Part shown: piece after piece, positions 18,020 to 28,984 of the stretch
How the letters are laid out: every line of letters starts with the position of its first letter
Numbering within the stretch: position 1 is the stretch's first letter
NCBI RefSeq assembly: GCF_900314695.1
Contig: NZ_OMWD01000003.1
Coordinates: forward strand, 62,001-126,000
Source of the DNA: an uncultured Methanobrevibacter sp.
GTDB lineage: Archaea > Methanobacteriota > Methanobacteria > Methanobacteriales > Methanobacteriaceae
Reading direction: 5' to 3'
Length of the DNA stretch: 64,000 nt
Notes under the pieces: generated by a model
Databases searched by the model: none
The model's input: the letters and a program-made list of their open reading frames with translations, nothing else
Told to the model about the DNA's origin: nothing
Translations under genes and position numbers: made by a program

Positions 18020-19735
18020 ATGGAATATATTCTTAAAAATGGTATTGTCTATGACCCTGCTAATGAAGTAAATGGGGAAAAGATGGACGTTATGTTCAAA
18101 GATGGTGTTATTGTAGACAATGTTTCTGCAGATGCTGAAGTCTTAGACGTTACCGATAAAATAGTCATGCCAGCAGGTATTGACCCTCACGCACACGTTG
18201 CAGGTCCTAAATTAGTAGTAGGAAGATTATACAGGCCTGAAGATTCCAGAAGAGGTGTTACTCAAAAAACTAGTGTAATTAGATCAGAATCTGGTTTCTC
18301 CATTCCAAGTTGTCCTGCAACTGGTTACAGATACTCAAGATTAGGTTACGGTACTGTTGTAGAAGCAGCTATGCCTCCTCTTGAAGCAAAACACACTCAC
18401 GAAGAAATTGCAACTATTCCTCAAATCGATATTCCAGCTATGCCATTATTCGGTAACAACTGGTTTGTAATGGAATATGCAAAAGATAATAATATTGAAG
18501 ACATCGCAGCATTTGTATCTGCATGGTTAAAAATCTCCAAAGGTTACGGAATTAAAATCGTAAACCCATGTGGAAGTGAAGCATGGGGTTGGGGTATGAA
18601 CGTACACGGTGTAAACGATAAAGCACCTTACTTCGACGTAACTTCCAAAGAAGTTATCATTGCTTTAGCAAAAGCTAACGAAATGTTAAACTTACCTCAC
18701 TCTATTCACATTCACCCTAACGACTTAGGACACCCTGGTAACGTACCAACTACTATCGAAACCATGGATGCTGTCAAAGACGTTAAAAAAGGTTCCAAAG
18801 CTGCTGAAGTAAGAGACCAAGTTATGCACTTATGTCACTTACAATTCCACTCTTACACTGGTAACAGCTGGAAAGACGCAGGTTCCGGTGCTGAAGAAAT
18901 TGCTAAATACATCAACAGCCACGATCACATAACCTGTGATGTAGGTCAAGTAACTTTAGACGAAACCACAACCATGACTGCAGATGCTCCTATGGAATAC
19001 GACTTATTCAAATTATCCGGTCTTAAATGGACCAACAAAGATATTGAATGTGAAACCGCAGCTGGTATTATTCCATGTATTTACTCAGGTAAAAACCCAG
19101 TTAACACTTTACAATGGGCTATTGGTCTAGAATTATTCTTGCACATTGATGACCCATGGAAAGTTTGTTTAACTACTGACCACCCTAACGCAGGACCATT
19201 CACAAGATACCCAAGAATCATCTCCTGGTTAATGAGTAATTACAGAAGAATGGAAATGATTGAAAACAGAGAAGTCCACAAATGGGCAGAAAAAAGAACT
19301 ACTCTTGCAACTCTTGACAGAGAATACGATTTCTACGATATTGCAACTATTTCCAGAGCTGCTCCAGCTAGAATCTACGGATTCACCGACAGAGGTGCAC
19401 TCACCCCTGGTTACAGAGCAGACATTGCAGTATATGACATTAATCCTAATGATATTGACCCATCCAGACAATATGCTGAAATCGAAAAAGGTTTCAATGT
19501 AGCTGACTACACTATTAAAGATGGTCAAATCTTAGTAAAAGACAAAGAAATTGTAAAAGTTAAAGAAAGTCAAAACATTTGGGTTAACGTAAAAGGATGG
19601 GAACAAAACGAGCAAAAAGTTATCGACAACATTATGCCGTTCTTCACCCAATACTACTCAGTTAAATGGGAAAACTATCCAGTACACGACCACTATGTAT
19701 CTAACCCAATAGTTGTAGATGTTGATGGTAAATAG
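18020..19735 (+). CDS. fwdA: Formylmethanofuran dehydrogenase subunit FwdA
   Basis: FwdA is an amidohydrolase-like subunit that condenses formate with methanofuran at a binuclear zinc site. The metal motif DPHAHVAG near residue 55, the [11 protein letters not shown] segment holding the probable carboxylated lysine, [10 protein letters not shown], and the TTDHPNAGP motif near residue 395 are all present. ATG at 18020 follows AAGGTGATATA and gives 571 residues; an upstream in-frame codon would overlap fwdB with no support. It is 10 bases after fwdB and precedes fwdC. Confidence 0.95.
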   Translation: MEYILKNGIVYDPANEVNGEKMDVMFKDGVIVDNVSADAEVLDVTDKIVMPAGIDPHAHVAGPKLVVGRLYRPEDSRRGVTQKTSVIRSESGFSIPSCPATGYRYSRLGYGTVVEAAMPPLEAKHTHEEIATIPQIDIPAMPLFGNNWFVMEYAKDNNIEDIAAFVSAWLKISKGYGIKIVNPCGSEAWGWGMNVHGVNDKAPYFDVTSKEVIIALAKANEMLNLPHSIHIHPNDLGHPGNVPTTIETMDAVKDVKKGSKAAEVRDQVMHLCHLQFHSYTGNSWKDAGSGAEEIAKYINSHDHITCDVGQVTLDETTTMTADAPMEYDLFKLSGLKWTNKDIECETAAGIIPCIYSGKNPVNTLQWAIGLELFLHIDDPWKVCLTTDHPNAGPFTRYPRIISWLMSNYRRMEMIENREVHKWAEKRTTLATLDREYDFYDIATISRAAPARIYGFTDRGALTPGYRADIAVYDINPNDIDPSRQYAEIEKGFNVADYTIKDGQILVKDKEIVKVKESQNIWVNVKGWEQNEQKVIDNIMPFFTQYYSVKWENYPVHDHYVSNPIVVDVDGK

Positions 19736-19746
19736 GGGTGTTTAAT

Positions 19747-20613
19747 TTGAAAACAATTACATTTGATCAAATAAAAACTTCTTCAATCGCTTTAGAATTT
19801 GATGAATTAATTCCTGATGAAATTTATTCATGGACTGAAGCTGATTTCGCAAAATATCAAGTACCTATTGGAAACTCAAGATTCCCAATCACTGACTTCT
19901 TCGATATCACTGTTGAAGGAGAAGCAGATGGTGCTGATGATGTTAAAATGATTCTCAACGGTGATTTAAACAGAGTAAAATACATCGGTTGTAAAATGAG
20001 TGGTGGAGACATCGTATGTAACAGCAGTGTAGATTTACACGTTGGTGCTGAAATGAGCGGTGGATCCATTCTTGTTAAAGGTAATGCAGCAGCTCACGCT
20101 GGAAGAGAAATGTCCGGTGGATACCTTGAAATTGAAGGAAACACTAAAGAATTTACTGGTGCTTCTTACATTGGTGAATGGAGAGGTATGACTGGAGGAC
20201 AAATTGTTGTCGGCGGAAACGCTGGTAAACAATGTGGTGAATGTTTAACCGGTGGTAGAATCCACGTTAAAGGTGACTGTGATATCTTAGCTGGTATTCA
20301 CATGACCAAAGGTATCATTGAAATCGACGGTAACGTTAACCGTTGGCCTGGTGGACAAATGAAAAACGGTAACATTGTTATCCACGGATTCCTTGGAAGA
20401 TTACTCGAAGGATTCGTTCTCGACGGTGTTGTTGTAGACCCTGAAGTTGACGGAGTCACTTTCGAAGGTAAATATATTAAATATACTGGAGATATTGGTC
20501 TTAACGGTAAAGGTAACCTTTACTTAGATGCTGAAGCTAACAAAGAAAAATTAGCTACTTACGGCGAATTAGACGACGAATATACTTCAATCAGAGAATA
20601 CAGGAATTTATAA
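19747..20613 (+). CDS. fwdC: Formylmethanofuran dehydrogenase subunit FwdC
   Basis: FwdC is a right-handed beta-helix subunit related to the C-terminal domain of glutamate synthase. It is built from repeated turns such as [42 protein letters not shown] and [10 protein letters not shown]. It scaffolds FwdA and FwdB. The start chosen is TTG at 19747, eight or so bases after GGGGTG; a GTG at 19738 would overlap that site. It is the last gene of the operon and overlaps a terminator hairpin. Confidence 0.94.
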   Translation: MKTITFDQIKTSSIALEFDELIPDEIYSWTEADFAKYQVPIGNSRFPITDFFDITVEGEADGADDVKMILNGDLNRVKYIGCKMSGGDIVCNSSVDLHVGAEMSGGSILVKGNAAAHAGREMSGGYLEIEGNTKEFTGASYIGEWRGMTGGQIVVGGNAGKQCGECLTGGRIHVKGDCDILAGIHMTKGIIEIDGNVNRWPGGQMKNGNIVIHGFLGRLLEGFVLDGVVVDPEVDGVTFEGKYIKYTGDIGLNGKGNLYLDAEANKEKLATYGELDDEYTSIREYRNL

Positions 20614-20636
20614 TTCCTCTCTCTTTTTCTTTTTTT
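20602..20636 (+). terminator. Terminator of the fwd operon
   Basis: AGGAATT-TAT-AATTCCT spans the fwdC stop codon and is followed by T-rich sequence. The 7-bp stem fits an intrinsic terminator. Confidence 0.55.
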
Positions 20637-20658
20637 TAAAATAATTAAAGGCGATATA

Positions 20659-20949
20659 ATGATTAAAGAAGTTGAAATGACCTTTGATGAAGCAGTAGAA
20701 TATATCAGGAATAACGTTCATGTTAGAGATACTTTGGAAGTGTCTTATAATCGTATTTTTGCTCCTGGTGAAGTTTTAGGAATAACTGAAGAAGATGAAG
20801 TAACTGGTGAAGGTCTTAGAGTTGCAATGCAATTAAACGGTGAAATCTTAAACCAATCTATTGAAATTGATTTTAAAGAAATTGCGGATGATTTAATAGA
20901 AATGCGCCATATTCATGATGATGAAGAGTTGATTATCGAGATTCTTTAA
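20659..20949 (+). CDS. Small conserved methanogen protein (DUF2097-like), copy 1
   Basis: This is a 96-residue acidic protein, probably the uncharacterised DUF2097 family of Methanobacteria. The pattern TFDEAVEYIRNNV, then DTLEVSYNRIFAPGEVLG, then IDFKEIADDLIEM is shared with the neighbouring gene. No catalytic motif or membrane segment is seen. ATG follows AAGGCGATATA, a strong site, so the gene is likely expressed. It sits just after the fwd operon; any link with that operon is only positional. Confidence 0.65.
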   Translation: MIKEVEMTFDEAVEYIRNNVHVRDTLEVSYNRIFAPGEVLGITEEDEVTGEGLRVAMQLNGEILNQSIEIDFKEIADDLIEMRHIHDDEELIIEIL

Positions 20950-21054
20950 ATCTCCAGTAATCGATTTTTTTATCAAAATTTTTTTTGTTCGTTAACATAC
21001 AAACATTTATATATAATTAAAAATAACTATTTTTAATCACAGGAGTTGTGTAAC

Positions 21055-21345
21055 ATGAAAGAATTAGAGTTAACAACAAAAGAAGCTGTAGCATATTTAA
21101 AAGAAAATGTGAAAATTCATGATGTTTTAGAAATTTCATACAATAGAATTTATGCAGCGGGTGAAGTTTTAAATGTTGATTTTTCCGAATACTTTGGAAA
21201 ACCTGGGTTTAAACTGTTGGTTTCCCTTGATGAAAGTGAACTGGGTGCCACAGTTGAAATAGATGTTTATGAAGTTGAAGAAGATCTCATAGAATTTGTT
21301 CATAAACCTAAGGATGGTGAAGTTGTGGATGTTTCTGTAATATGA
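21055..21345 (+). CDS. Small conserved methanogen protein (DUF2097-like), copy 2
   Basis: This is a 96-residue paralogue of the preceding protein, with matching elements TTKEAVAYLKENVKIHDVLEISYNRIYAAGEVLN and VDVYEVEEDLIEF-like residues (only short parts quoted: EISYNRIYAAGEVL). Function is unknown. ATG at 21055 is favoured because AGGAG lies about ten bases upstream. A good TATA box (ACATTTATATATAA, near 21003-21016) gives it its own promoter. Its stop codon abuts that of the convergent nrpR with no gap. Confidence 0.65.
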   Translation: MKELELTTKEAVAYLKENVKIHDVLEISYNRIYAAGEVLNVDFSEYFGKPGFKLLVSLDESELGATVEIDVYEVEEDLIEFVHKPKDGEVVDVSVI

Positions 21346-23028
21346 TTACAGTCTATCCATACTTTCAAAAGGAATCAGTTTTTCAATTGCCTTTATTTCA
21401 ATATCTATTCCCTTTTCTTTAATTGCACCTATTGAATTCAAACCACCGCCAGCTATCACGCCAAAATTGTAGTTGTCTACTTTTGCATTGTATACCAGTT
21501 CTCTTGGCTTGCCGATTTTATAAATGGAAAATCCTATATTGTTTAAAATTTCCAATAAATGAACTGCATAGTCTCTTGATATGTTAGGAATTTCTTTTAT
21601 GCTGGCCAATATTTTGGTAGTGCCGTTATTGCCTGTTATGGATGTCATATTTTTTGACAAAAATATGTTGTGCGGGTCGATTGTTGTTCCGTTATAGGAT
21701 ATTAATTCGATTAAAAGCGGAGGCTCTGTTAACTCAAGCAATCCACCATATTTTGGAGTGCTCATTATTCCGTTGTTTATCATTAATCCATCAATACTCA
21801 AACTGCAAATTGTAGCTATTCCAATTTTTTCGCTGTCTGTTGGATGATCAATGAGCTTATAATACGGATTTATGAATTTTGGATTGTTGTTGTATGTTTC
21901 ATCCATAATGTCCAATGCTTTGTCCAGCTGATTTTTGTCAAGGTATGAAACGTTTGAGATTATATTTCCTTTTCTTTTTTCAACATCAAAATTGACCTGT
22001 TGAATTAGATTCCATGATTTAGATAGTAAAAATGGTATTTTTAGTTGTTTGTGTTCTGTTGCAGGCATTAGACTATGTTTTATTGTTGGTGTGATTGGTT
22101 TTAATTCATCAAAATTCTTTATCTCTTCAGCTATCTTAATGTCAATCTCTTTTCCCTGTTCTTTAAGTGCACAAAATGGAGTCACGCCTCCGATGATACA
22201 AATTCCTACCATTCCATCAGGAACAGGTACTCCTAAAATATCATTTCCCTCTTCAGAAATGGATATTACTCCACCAATTCCTATTTTATTTAGTTTGTTT
22301 AATATTTCAATTGTTTGATCTCGACAAACTCCAGGAATTAGTCTGAAATTGGCAGGCAATGTTCCACTGCCTTCGGTAATCACATTCAAAACTGATGTTA
22401 AATTGGAATTTGTGAATGCGTCTAGGGGTGTGACTGATGTTTTTTTGTAAGAAATCAGGTTTGTGAATTTGGTTGGTCTTGAATCTTCAATTTTTAAAAG
22501 TCCGCCGTATTGAAGTTGTGATGCGATTCCTTCACTTAAAAGTATTCCATCAATTGTTGTACCGCAAAGGGTTGTTACTTCAATTCCACCATCATTTCCA
22601 ACCTTATTTATATTAACGTAAGGGCTAACAGAAAGACCACTTTCAAAAATTTCTTTAAGTATATTGATTGATTCTTCATTATAAACAGTTGATGTGTTTA
22701 CAACTACATTACCGCTTTGTGTGATATAGTTAAAGTCAGTTAAATATATTATTTCTTCAAATTTTGAATGGGTGAAATCAACCTGGTCGTAAATCAGTCC
22801 CTTTTCTAATTTTTCACGACCCAAATCTGTAATTTGCCTTCCGGAATATCCCATTCTTTCGGTATATCCTTTTTCATCCAAAATCTGCATATGGTATCTG
22901 ACAGCACGTTCGCCCAAATTAAAACCCTTGTTCTTTAGCTCATCGGCAATGAATTTGGAACCAGTGGGTTTGTCCTGTACACTCAATATCCTTAAAATTT
23001 CAATCATTCGGTGTTCTGATTCTGACAT
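21346..23028 (-). CDS. nrpR: Global nitrogen regulator NrpR
   Basis: NrpR is the euryarchaeal repressor of nitrogen-assimilation genes; 2-oxoglutarate releases it from DNA. The 560 residues show a winged helix-turn-helix (about 1-75, FIADELKNKGFNLGERAVRYH) and two related NrpR regulatory domains (about 85-320 and 330-555). The repeats share segments such as GLSVSPYVNINKVGNDG / NPKFINPYYKLIDHPTD and GVISISEEG / GVIAGGGLN. It lies 51 bases downstream of glnA in the same direction, and a consensus NrpR operator precedes glnA, so it probably controls its own operon. Confidence 0.92.
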   Translation of the reverse strand: MSESEHRMIEILRILSVQDKPTGSKFIADELKNKGFNLGERAVRYHMQILDEKGYTERMGYSGRQITDLGREKLEKGLIYDQVDFTHSKFEEIIYLTDFNYITQSGNVVVNTSTVYNEESINILKEIFESGLSVSPYVNINKVGNDGGIEVTTLCGTTIDGILLSEGIASQLQYGGLLKIEDSRPTKFTNLISYKKTSVTPLDAFTNSNLTSVLNVITEGSGTLPANFRLIPGVCRDQTIEILNKLNKIGIGGVISISEEGNDILGVPVPDGMVGICIIGGVTPFCALKEQGKEIDIKIAEEIKNFDELKPITPTIKHSLMPATEHKQLKIPFLLSKSWNLIQQVNFDVEKRKGNIISNVSYLDKNQLDKALDIMDETYNNNPKFINPYYKLIDHPTDSEKIGIATICSLSIDGLMINNGIMSTPKYGGLLELTEPPLLIELISYNGTTIDPHNIFLSKNMTSITGNNGTTKILASIKEIPNISRDYAVHLLEILNNIGFSIYKIGKPRELVYNAKVDNYNFGVIAGGGLNSIGAIKEKGIDIEIKAIEKLIPFESMDRL

Positions 23029-23079
23029 TAAAAAGCCTACTTCATGGTTATTTTTAAAATTAAAAAATAATATTTAGAT

Positions 23080-24435
<1,356 letters not shown>

Positions 24436-24479
24436 CTAAATCAAGCTCCAAATCCTTGTGGGTTTGAATTTTTATAGTC

Positions 24480-24530
24480 GGAAATATATTTCCTATTAAG
24501 GTTATATCTATTATTCATTACTATATAAAG
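24480..24530 (-). promoter_or_regulatory. glnA promoter with NrpR operator
   Basis: GGAAATATATTTCC at 24480-24493 matches exactly the NrpR operator GGAA-N6-TTCC established in methanococci. On the minus strand the TATA box CTTTATATAG lies at 24521-24530, placing the transcription start near 24500, immediately before the operator. This is the classic repressor position. The remainder of 24531-24678 is AT-rich with no gene. Confidence 0.8.
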
Positions 24531-24678
24531 ATTTTGAAAAAAAATAATTATATGGCGAGATTATCTGATATTAATGTATAAAATTAATTTAATTTTATAA
24601 ATTATATTTAGATATTTTATTAATTTGTAAATATCTGTTCAATTTACAATAAAAAAGAGTAAAAAAAGTGAGCCATTG

Positions 24679-25422
24679 TTAAAGTTCTTCTATTTCAAAT
24701 GACTCGAAATTCAATAAATCAAAGGTCAAAATTTTTGGTGCAACAGTAACTTTGCCGACACCTGTTATGATTTTAAAGGCTTCTGTAGCTTCAAGACAAC
24801 CAATCAAGTTTGGGGCAGGTCCAAGAGCCGGCGGGGTTCCTGAAGAAATGCCTTTCAATTCACCGAGTGTTTCATCATTTAACTCTTTTCCGAGTGATGG
24901 CAGGTTGAACATTTCCTCATAACTTTTGGTATTTGATAAAAATACGGTGACTTGACCCAATGTTCCATGGATGGCTCCATGAATGAACGGTATTTTATAT
25001 TCTCTGGCCTTTCTTGAAACTATTACTCTAGTTGTGATGTTGTCAAGAGCATCTATGACAATGTCTGAGTTTCCAATGAGTTCGTCAACGTTTGTCAAAT
25101 CAACATGCTTTGTAAAATTGATTACTTTCACATAAGGATTTATCGATTCAACTTTCTGTTTTGCAACCTCGCTTTTTTCCAGGCCGATGTCATTTACGGT
25201 TGCAAAGGTCTGTCTGTTTAAATTTGTCCAGTCAAAGACATCTTCATCAACCAAAACCAGTTCGCCAACGCCCATCCTTGCAAGCATTTCAATGGTTTGG
25301 CCACCAATTCCGCCACATCCGATAACTGTAATCCTTGAATTTTTGAATTTTTCCTGTTCGCTTTTTTCAACAATATCCATTTGGCGGGTCATAATTTCCC
25401 AATACTTGTTGTCAGTTGTCAT
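24679..25422 (-). CDS. ThiF/MoeB/HesA-family E1-like adenylyltransferase
   Basis: This 247-residue enzyme should adenylate the C-terminus of a small sulfur-carrier protein (MoaD/ThiS type). Family motifs are ITVIGCGGIGGQTIEML near residue 31, VDEDVFDWTNLNRQTF, and DALDNITTR. It lacks the CxxC zinc pairs and the catalytic cysteine of bacterial MoeB; only two cysteines are present, in GCGG and GCLEATE. The start at 25422 follows GTGAT and lies seven bases after the aldo/keto reductase stop; an upstream extension would overlap that gene and has no family similarity. It may serve molybdopterin or thiamine synthesis. Confidence 0.82.
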   Translation of the reverse strand: MTTDNKYWEIMTRQMDIVEKSEQEKFKNSRITVIGCGGIGGQTIEMLARMGVGELVLVDEDVFDWTNLNRQTFATVNDIGLEKSEVAKQKVESINPYVKVINFTKHVDLTNVDELIGNSDIVIDALDNITTRVIVSRKAREYKIPFIHGAIHGTLGQVTVFLSNTKSYEEMFNLPSLGKELNDETLGELKGISSGTPPALGPAPNLIGCLEATEAFKIITGVGKVTVAPKILTFDLLNFESFEIEEL

Positions 25423-25429
25423 ATTATCA

Positions 25430-26596
25430 CTAAAAGTGGTCAAATTCGCTTCCAAAGTATTCATGAACCTTAACCAATTCTTCTGGAATGTCCAGCATTT
25501 GAGTACAAAATGGGATGCATTCCATACATTGCACACAACTGTCTGCTCTTGAATCATCATCTATAAGGCTAAAATACTGCATTGCACTTGCTTTTGGATC
25601 ATTCAGCATGTGTGCAATGTTATATTCAGTCAAACAGTTTATGATGTCCACCCCATGAGGACAAGGCATGCAATATCCGCATCTGGTACAGTTGTTTCCT
25701 AAAAATGTCCTGTATGTTCTTGCAACTTCTCGGATTAATTCCTGATCATTTTCACTGATTTCATCAATCTTATTTGCAATTTCAATATTTTCCTTAACCT
25801 GGTTGGGTGATGTCATTCCACTTAAAACGCAATCGACATCATCCCTGTTCCATAAATATTGCAAAGCCCATTCAACAGGTGTTCTTTTGACATCAGCACT
25901 ATCCCATAATGTTTGAACTTCCTTAGGAATGTTTTGAACTAACCTTCCACCCCTTAAAGGTTCCATTATCATACTTCCAATATTGGTCTCTTTCAGATAA
26001 TCCAATCCCATAACACCTGACTGGTAATATTCGTCCAGATAGTTCATTTGGGTCATGACGACTTCCCATTTTGGATATTCATCTATGATTTCAATCAGAT
26101 AATCTACTTCTATATGTGAAGAAAATCCAACATGCTTTACCTTGCCTGTTGTTAAACAGTCATCAAGAAAATCAAGAACATCCAAGCCTTTTACCTTTTC
26201 CCAATCCGGAACGGTAAGGGAGTGGAGCAGATAAATGTCAATATAATCGGTTTGAAGTTTTTTAAGCTGTTCATCAAGATAAAAATCAAAATCTTCTTTT
26301 TTTTCAATAGCCCATGAGGGGGACTTTGTCGAAAGTAAAATATCTTCTCTGTAATTATTTTCTTTTAAAAACTCTCCAACAAAGGTTTCGCTTTCCCCAC
26401 TGCCGTCTAAAGTTTTGCTGTGGTATGGATATGCGGTATCGATGATGTTAATTCCATTTTCAATTCCGTATGTTAACATCTCGCTGGCTTCACTTTCGAT
26501 GATTTCATCGTTAGAACCAGTTGTTGGAAGTCTCATTGTTCCAAAACCCAGTCTTGAAACTTCTAAATTGGTTTTACCAAGTTTATTATATAACAT
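25430..26596 (-). CDS. Aldo/keto reductase with C-terminal ferredoxin domain
   Basis: This 388-residue cytoplasmic oxidoreductase has an aldo/keto reductase barrel (about 1-290: LGFGTMRLP, NIIDTAYPYH, STKSPSW, YIDIYLLHSL) followed by cysteine groups CTRCGYCMPCPHGVDI and SCVQCMECIPFC that can hold [4Fe-4S] clusters. Such ferredoxin-tailed reductases are common in anaerobes; the substrate is unknown. ATG at 26596 is chosen over a TTG two codons upstream because GAGG lies eight bases before it. It is co-directional and nearly contiguous with the ThiF-like gene, so the two are probably one transcript. Confidence 0.85.
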   Translation of the reverse strand: MLYNKLGKTNLEVSRLGFGTMRLPTTGSNDEIIESEASEMLTYGIENGINIIDTAYPYHSKTLDGSGESETFVGEFLKENNYREDILLSTKSPSWAIEKKEDFDFYLDEQLKKLQTDYIDIYLLHSLTVPDWEKVKGLDVLDFLDDCLTTGKVKHVGFSSHIEVDYLIEIIDEYPKWEVVMTQMNYLDEYYQSGVMGLDYLKETNIGSMIMEPLRGGRLVQNIPKEVQTLWDSADVKRTPVEWALQYLWNRDDVDCVLSGMTSPNQVKENIEIANKIDEISENDQELIREVARTYRTFLGNNCTRCGYCMPCPHGVDIINCLTEYNIAHMLNDPKASAMQYFSLIDDDSRADSCVQCMECIPFCTQMLDIPEELVKVHEYFGSEFDHF

Positions 26597-26714
26597 TTTC
26601 AAATCCTCAATAACTTAACAATGATAGTTTAATTGATTAAAATATAAAATTGTTATGATTTGAAAAAAATTCTTTAAAAAAATAGTTAAGATGGAAAATT
26701 CCTGGGATTTAGGA

Positions 26715-26824
26715 TGCCGGGGGCGGGATTCGAACCCGCGATCTCACGGTATCCCAGGAATAAGTCAGAGCACTGCTTTATTACCCTATGAGCCGTGCGC
26801 TCTAACCAGCTGAGCCACCCCGGC
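26715..26824 (-). tRNA. tRNA-Met (CAT), elongator, with intron
   Basis: Read on the minus strand, the acceptor arms GCCGGGG and CCCCGGC, the D arm, the anticodon stem CACGG/CCGTG and the T arm GCGGG-TTCGAAT-CCCGC fold into a complete tRNA. The anticodon is CAT at 26788-26790. A 36-base intron (26751-26786) interrupts the loop one base after the anticodon, the canonical archaeal place. The stem lacks the GGG/CCC pairs of initiator tRNA. The 3' CCA is not encoded. A TATA box (ATATATATATT) lies at about 26832-26845. A tRNA-Ile with modified C34 is the only alternative. Confidence 0.93.
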
Positions 26825-26965
26825 ATCTAACAAATATATATATTTTTATCATTACATTTAAAGTTTTTGTTTTTATAGCTTTTTTTTAAAATTTCATTAA
26901 AAAACATTAAATTTAATAACTCATAAAAAAATATAATTTATTATAATGATTTTTATCGTGATATT

Positions 26966-28216
26966 ATGAGTAAAGTTAAAGATATGTCATTAGCACCAGA
27001 AGGTGTACGTAAAATTGAATGGGTTCAAAAACACATGCCTGTTTTGGAACACATCAAAGCTGAATATGAAGAAACCCAACCTTTCAAAGGAATCACTATC
27101 GGGTCATGTTTACATTTAGAACCTAAAACAATCAATTTAGGTTTAACTCTAATGGCTGGTGGAGCTGAAGTTGCAATGACTGGTTGTAACCCATTATCCA
27201 CTCATGACGATGCAGTTGCAGGAGCAGCTGATCTTGGTTTAAACGTTTACGGTTGGAGAGAACAGGACGATGAAGAATACTACCAAACCATTAACATGGT
27301 GCTCGACCACAAACCGGACATCATCATCGATGATGGAGCAGACATGATCATGGTACTCCACAACGAAAGAACCGATGTATTAAAACACATCAAAGGCGCA
27401 TGTGAAGAAACCACAACTGGTGTACATAGGCTTCAAGCAATGCATGCAGACGGAGCATTAAAATTCCCAGTTATTGCAGTAAACGACGCATACACCAAAT
27501 ACTTATTTGACAACAGATACGGAACCGGTCAATCAAGCTTCGATGCAATCATGGGAACAACCAACATGGTCATCGCAGGAAAAACTGTAGTCGTATGTGG
27601 ATACGGATGGTGTGGAAGAGGACTTGCACTCAGAGCAGCAGGTCTCGGAGCAGATGTAATCGTAACAGAAGTAGATCCAATCAGAGCACTTGAAGCTAGA
27701 ATGGATGGTTACAGGGTAATGACCATCAGAGAAGCTGTAAAACAAGCGGACTTAATCATAACCGTAACCGGAAATGCAGATATTATCTGCGGCGATGACT
27801 TCAAATACATGAAAGACGGATGTATGCTTGCAAACTCCGGACACTTCAATGTAGAAATCAACAGACAAGACCTTGAAGCAATATCAACTCAAGTAAAAGA
27901 AGTACGTGAAAGTATTGAAGAATTCACTACAAAAGATGGACGTAAAATCTATCTTTTAGCTGACGGTCGTTTAGTAAACTTATCCGCTGCACGTGGACAA
28001 GGACACCCTGCTGAAATCATGGACATGAGTTTTGCTGTACAGGCATTATCTGCAAAACACATCCTCGAAAACGATTTACCTGTTGGTGTAACCAAAGCAC
28101 CTGATGAAATCGACTACACCGTAGCAAGTATGAAACTCAAAGCTATGGGAATTGAAATAGATTCATTAACCGACAGTCAAAAAGCTTACATGTCAAACTG
28201 GCAAGAAGGAACATAA
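26966..28216 (+). CDS. ahcY: S-adenosylhomocysteine (or S-inosylhomocysteine) hydrolase
   Basis: This 416-residue NAD-dependent hydrolase removes the product of methyl transfer reactions. In methanogens the preferred substrate may be S-inosylhomocysteine, as shown for the Methanocaldococcus enzyme. Visible motifs are GCNPLSTHDDA, IIDDGADM, ETTTGVHRL, the NAD fold VVVCGYGWCGRGLALRA near residue 210, NSGHFNVEI, and the C-terminal DGRLVNLSAARGQGHP. The start follows GTGATATT. It stands alone after the tRNA. Confidence 0.93.
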   Translation: MSKVKDMSLAPEGVRKIEWVQKHMPVLEHIKAEYEETQPFKGITIGSCLHLEPKTINLGLTLMAGGAEVAMTGCNPLSTHDDAVAGAADLGLNVYGWREQDDEEYYQTINMVLDHKPDIIIDDGADMIMVLHNERTDVLKHIKGACEETTTGVHRLQAMHADGALKFPVIAVNDAYTKYLFDNRYGTGQSSFDAIMGTTNMVIAGKTVVVCGYGWCGRGLALRAAGLGADVIVTEVDPIRALEARMDGYRVMTIREAVKQADLIITVTGNADIICGDDFKYMKDGCMLANSGHFNVEINRQDLEAISTQVKEVRESIEEFTTKDGRKIYLLADGRLVNLSAARGQGHPAEIMDMSFAVQALSAKHILENDLPVGVTKAPDEIDYTVASMKLKAMGIEIDSLTDSQKAYMSNWQEGT

Positions 28217-28240
28217 GTTTTCTTCTTTTTTTTTATTTTT

Positions 28241-28891
28241 ATGTCTTATTTTAGATACATTGACAACGGTGAAGGTCCAACCAAGTTATTCATTGGTGGA
28301 GTTCATGGTAATGAAGGTGTAACTTCTTTAAAATTCATTAAGCGAATTGATGAGGAAGATTTATCTCCTGGACAATTCTATTTTTATAATTTCGATAAAA
28401 CTAAGTACATCTCAACAATCAAAAAGGAGTACTATGAATCAGAGTTGGGCTTGAAAATTCTGGATTTAATCAATTACTTCGAACCGGATTTTTACACGGA
28501 GCTTCACTGCTACAATCTCAAAAACTATGATAAACTGACTTCAATGGAAAGATACAATCGTACAGGTATTCCTCCATTGATTAAATTGGGAAATCATGTT
28601 CTGGTATCATCTGTATCACCGCTTATCAGAATGACTTATTTTTCAACTGATACAGTTTGCAAAACCCTGGAATTCCCCTGCATTGAAAAATTAACTCCTG
28701 ATGTTGTAAAAGAGTTTGGATTTGATAAGAAATTAGCTGTTGAATCCTATGAAAATTTGCTCAAATTAATACTAAAATCTCCTTCAAGACAGTATTTTGA
28801 AAGGGAAATGTTAGTGTGGTATAAAGATCAGGTTGATTTGGCAGTCCAATATGCCCAAATGGTATTCGGTGACGATTTTCCTCCGTACTGA
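28241..28891 (+). CDS. DUF2119-like protein with zinc-carboxypeptidase fold motifs
   Basis: This is a 216-residue uncharacterised archaeal protein, probably DUF2119. The N-terminal HGNEG in FIGGVHGNEGVTSL and the later ELHCY in DFYTELHCYNL resemble the zinc ligands (H-x-x-E and H) of M14 carboxypeptidases and succinylglutamate desuccinylases, so a metal-dependent hydrolase is possible. No signal peptide is seen, unlike the exported M14-like protein at 9538-11865. No Shine-Dalgarno motif precedes the ATG; a run of T does. It lies 24 bases after ahcY and may be read with it. Confidence 0.6.
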   Translation: MSYFRYIDNGEGPTKLFIGGVHGNEGVTSLKFIKRIDEEDLSPGQFYFYNFDKTKYISTIKKEYYESELGLKILDLINYFEPDFYTELHCYNLKNYDKLTSMERYNRTGIPPLIKLGNHVLVSSVSPLIRMTYFSTDTVCKTLEFPCIEKLTPDVVKEFGFDKKLAVESYENLLKLILKSPSRQYFEREMLVWYKDQVDLAVQYAQMVFGDDFPPY

Positions 28892-28984
28892 TTTTTTAAA
28901 CAAATATAATGTTGCATATGACAGTATATCTAAAGGTTCAACGTGATTATATTGATGATATCAATATTTGCGAACATACTTTTT

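Noticed and set aside
25423..25560. Upstream extension of the ThiF-like frame
   Set aside because: It lies inside the aldo/keto reductase gene in another frame, has no E1 similarity, and a good ribosome site supports the start at 25422.
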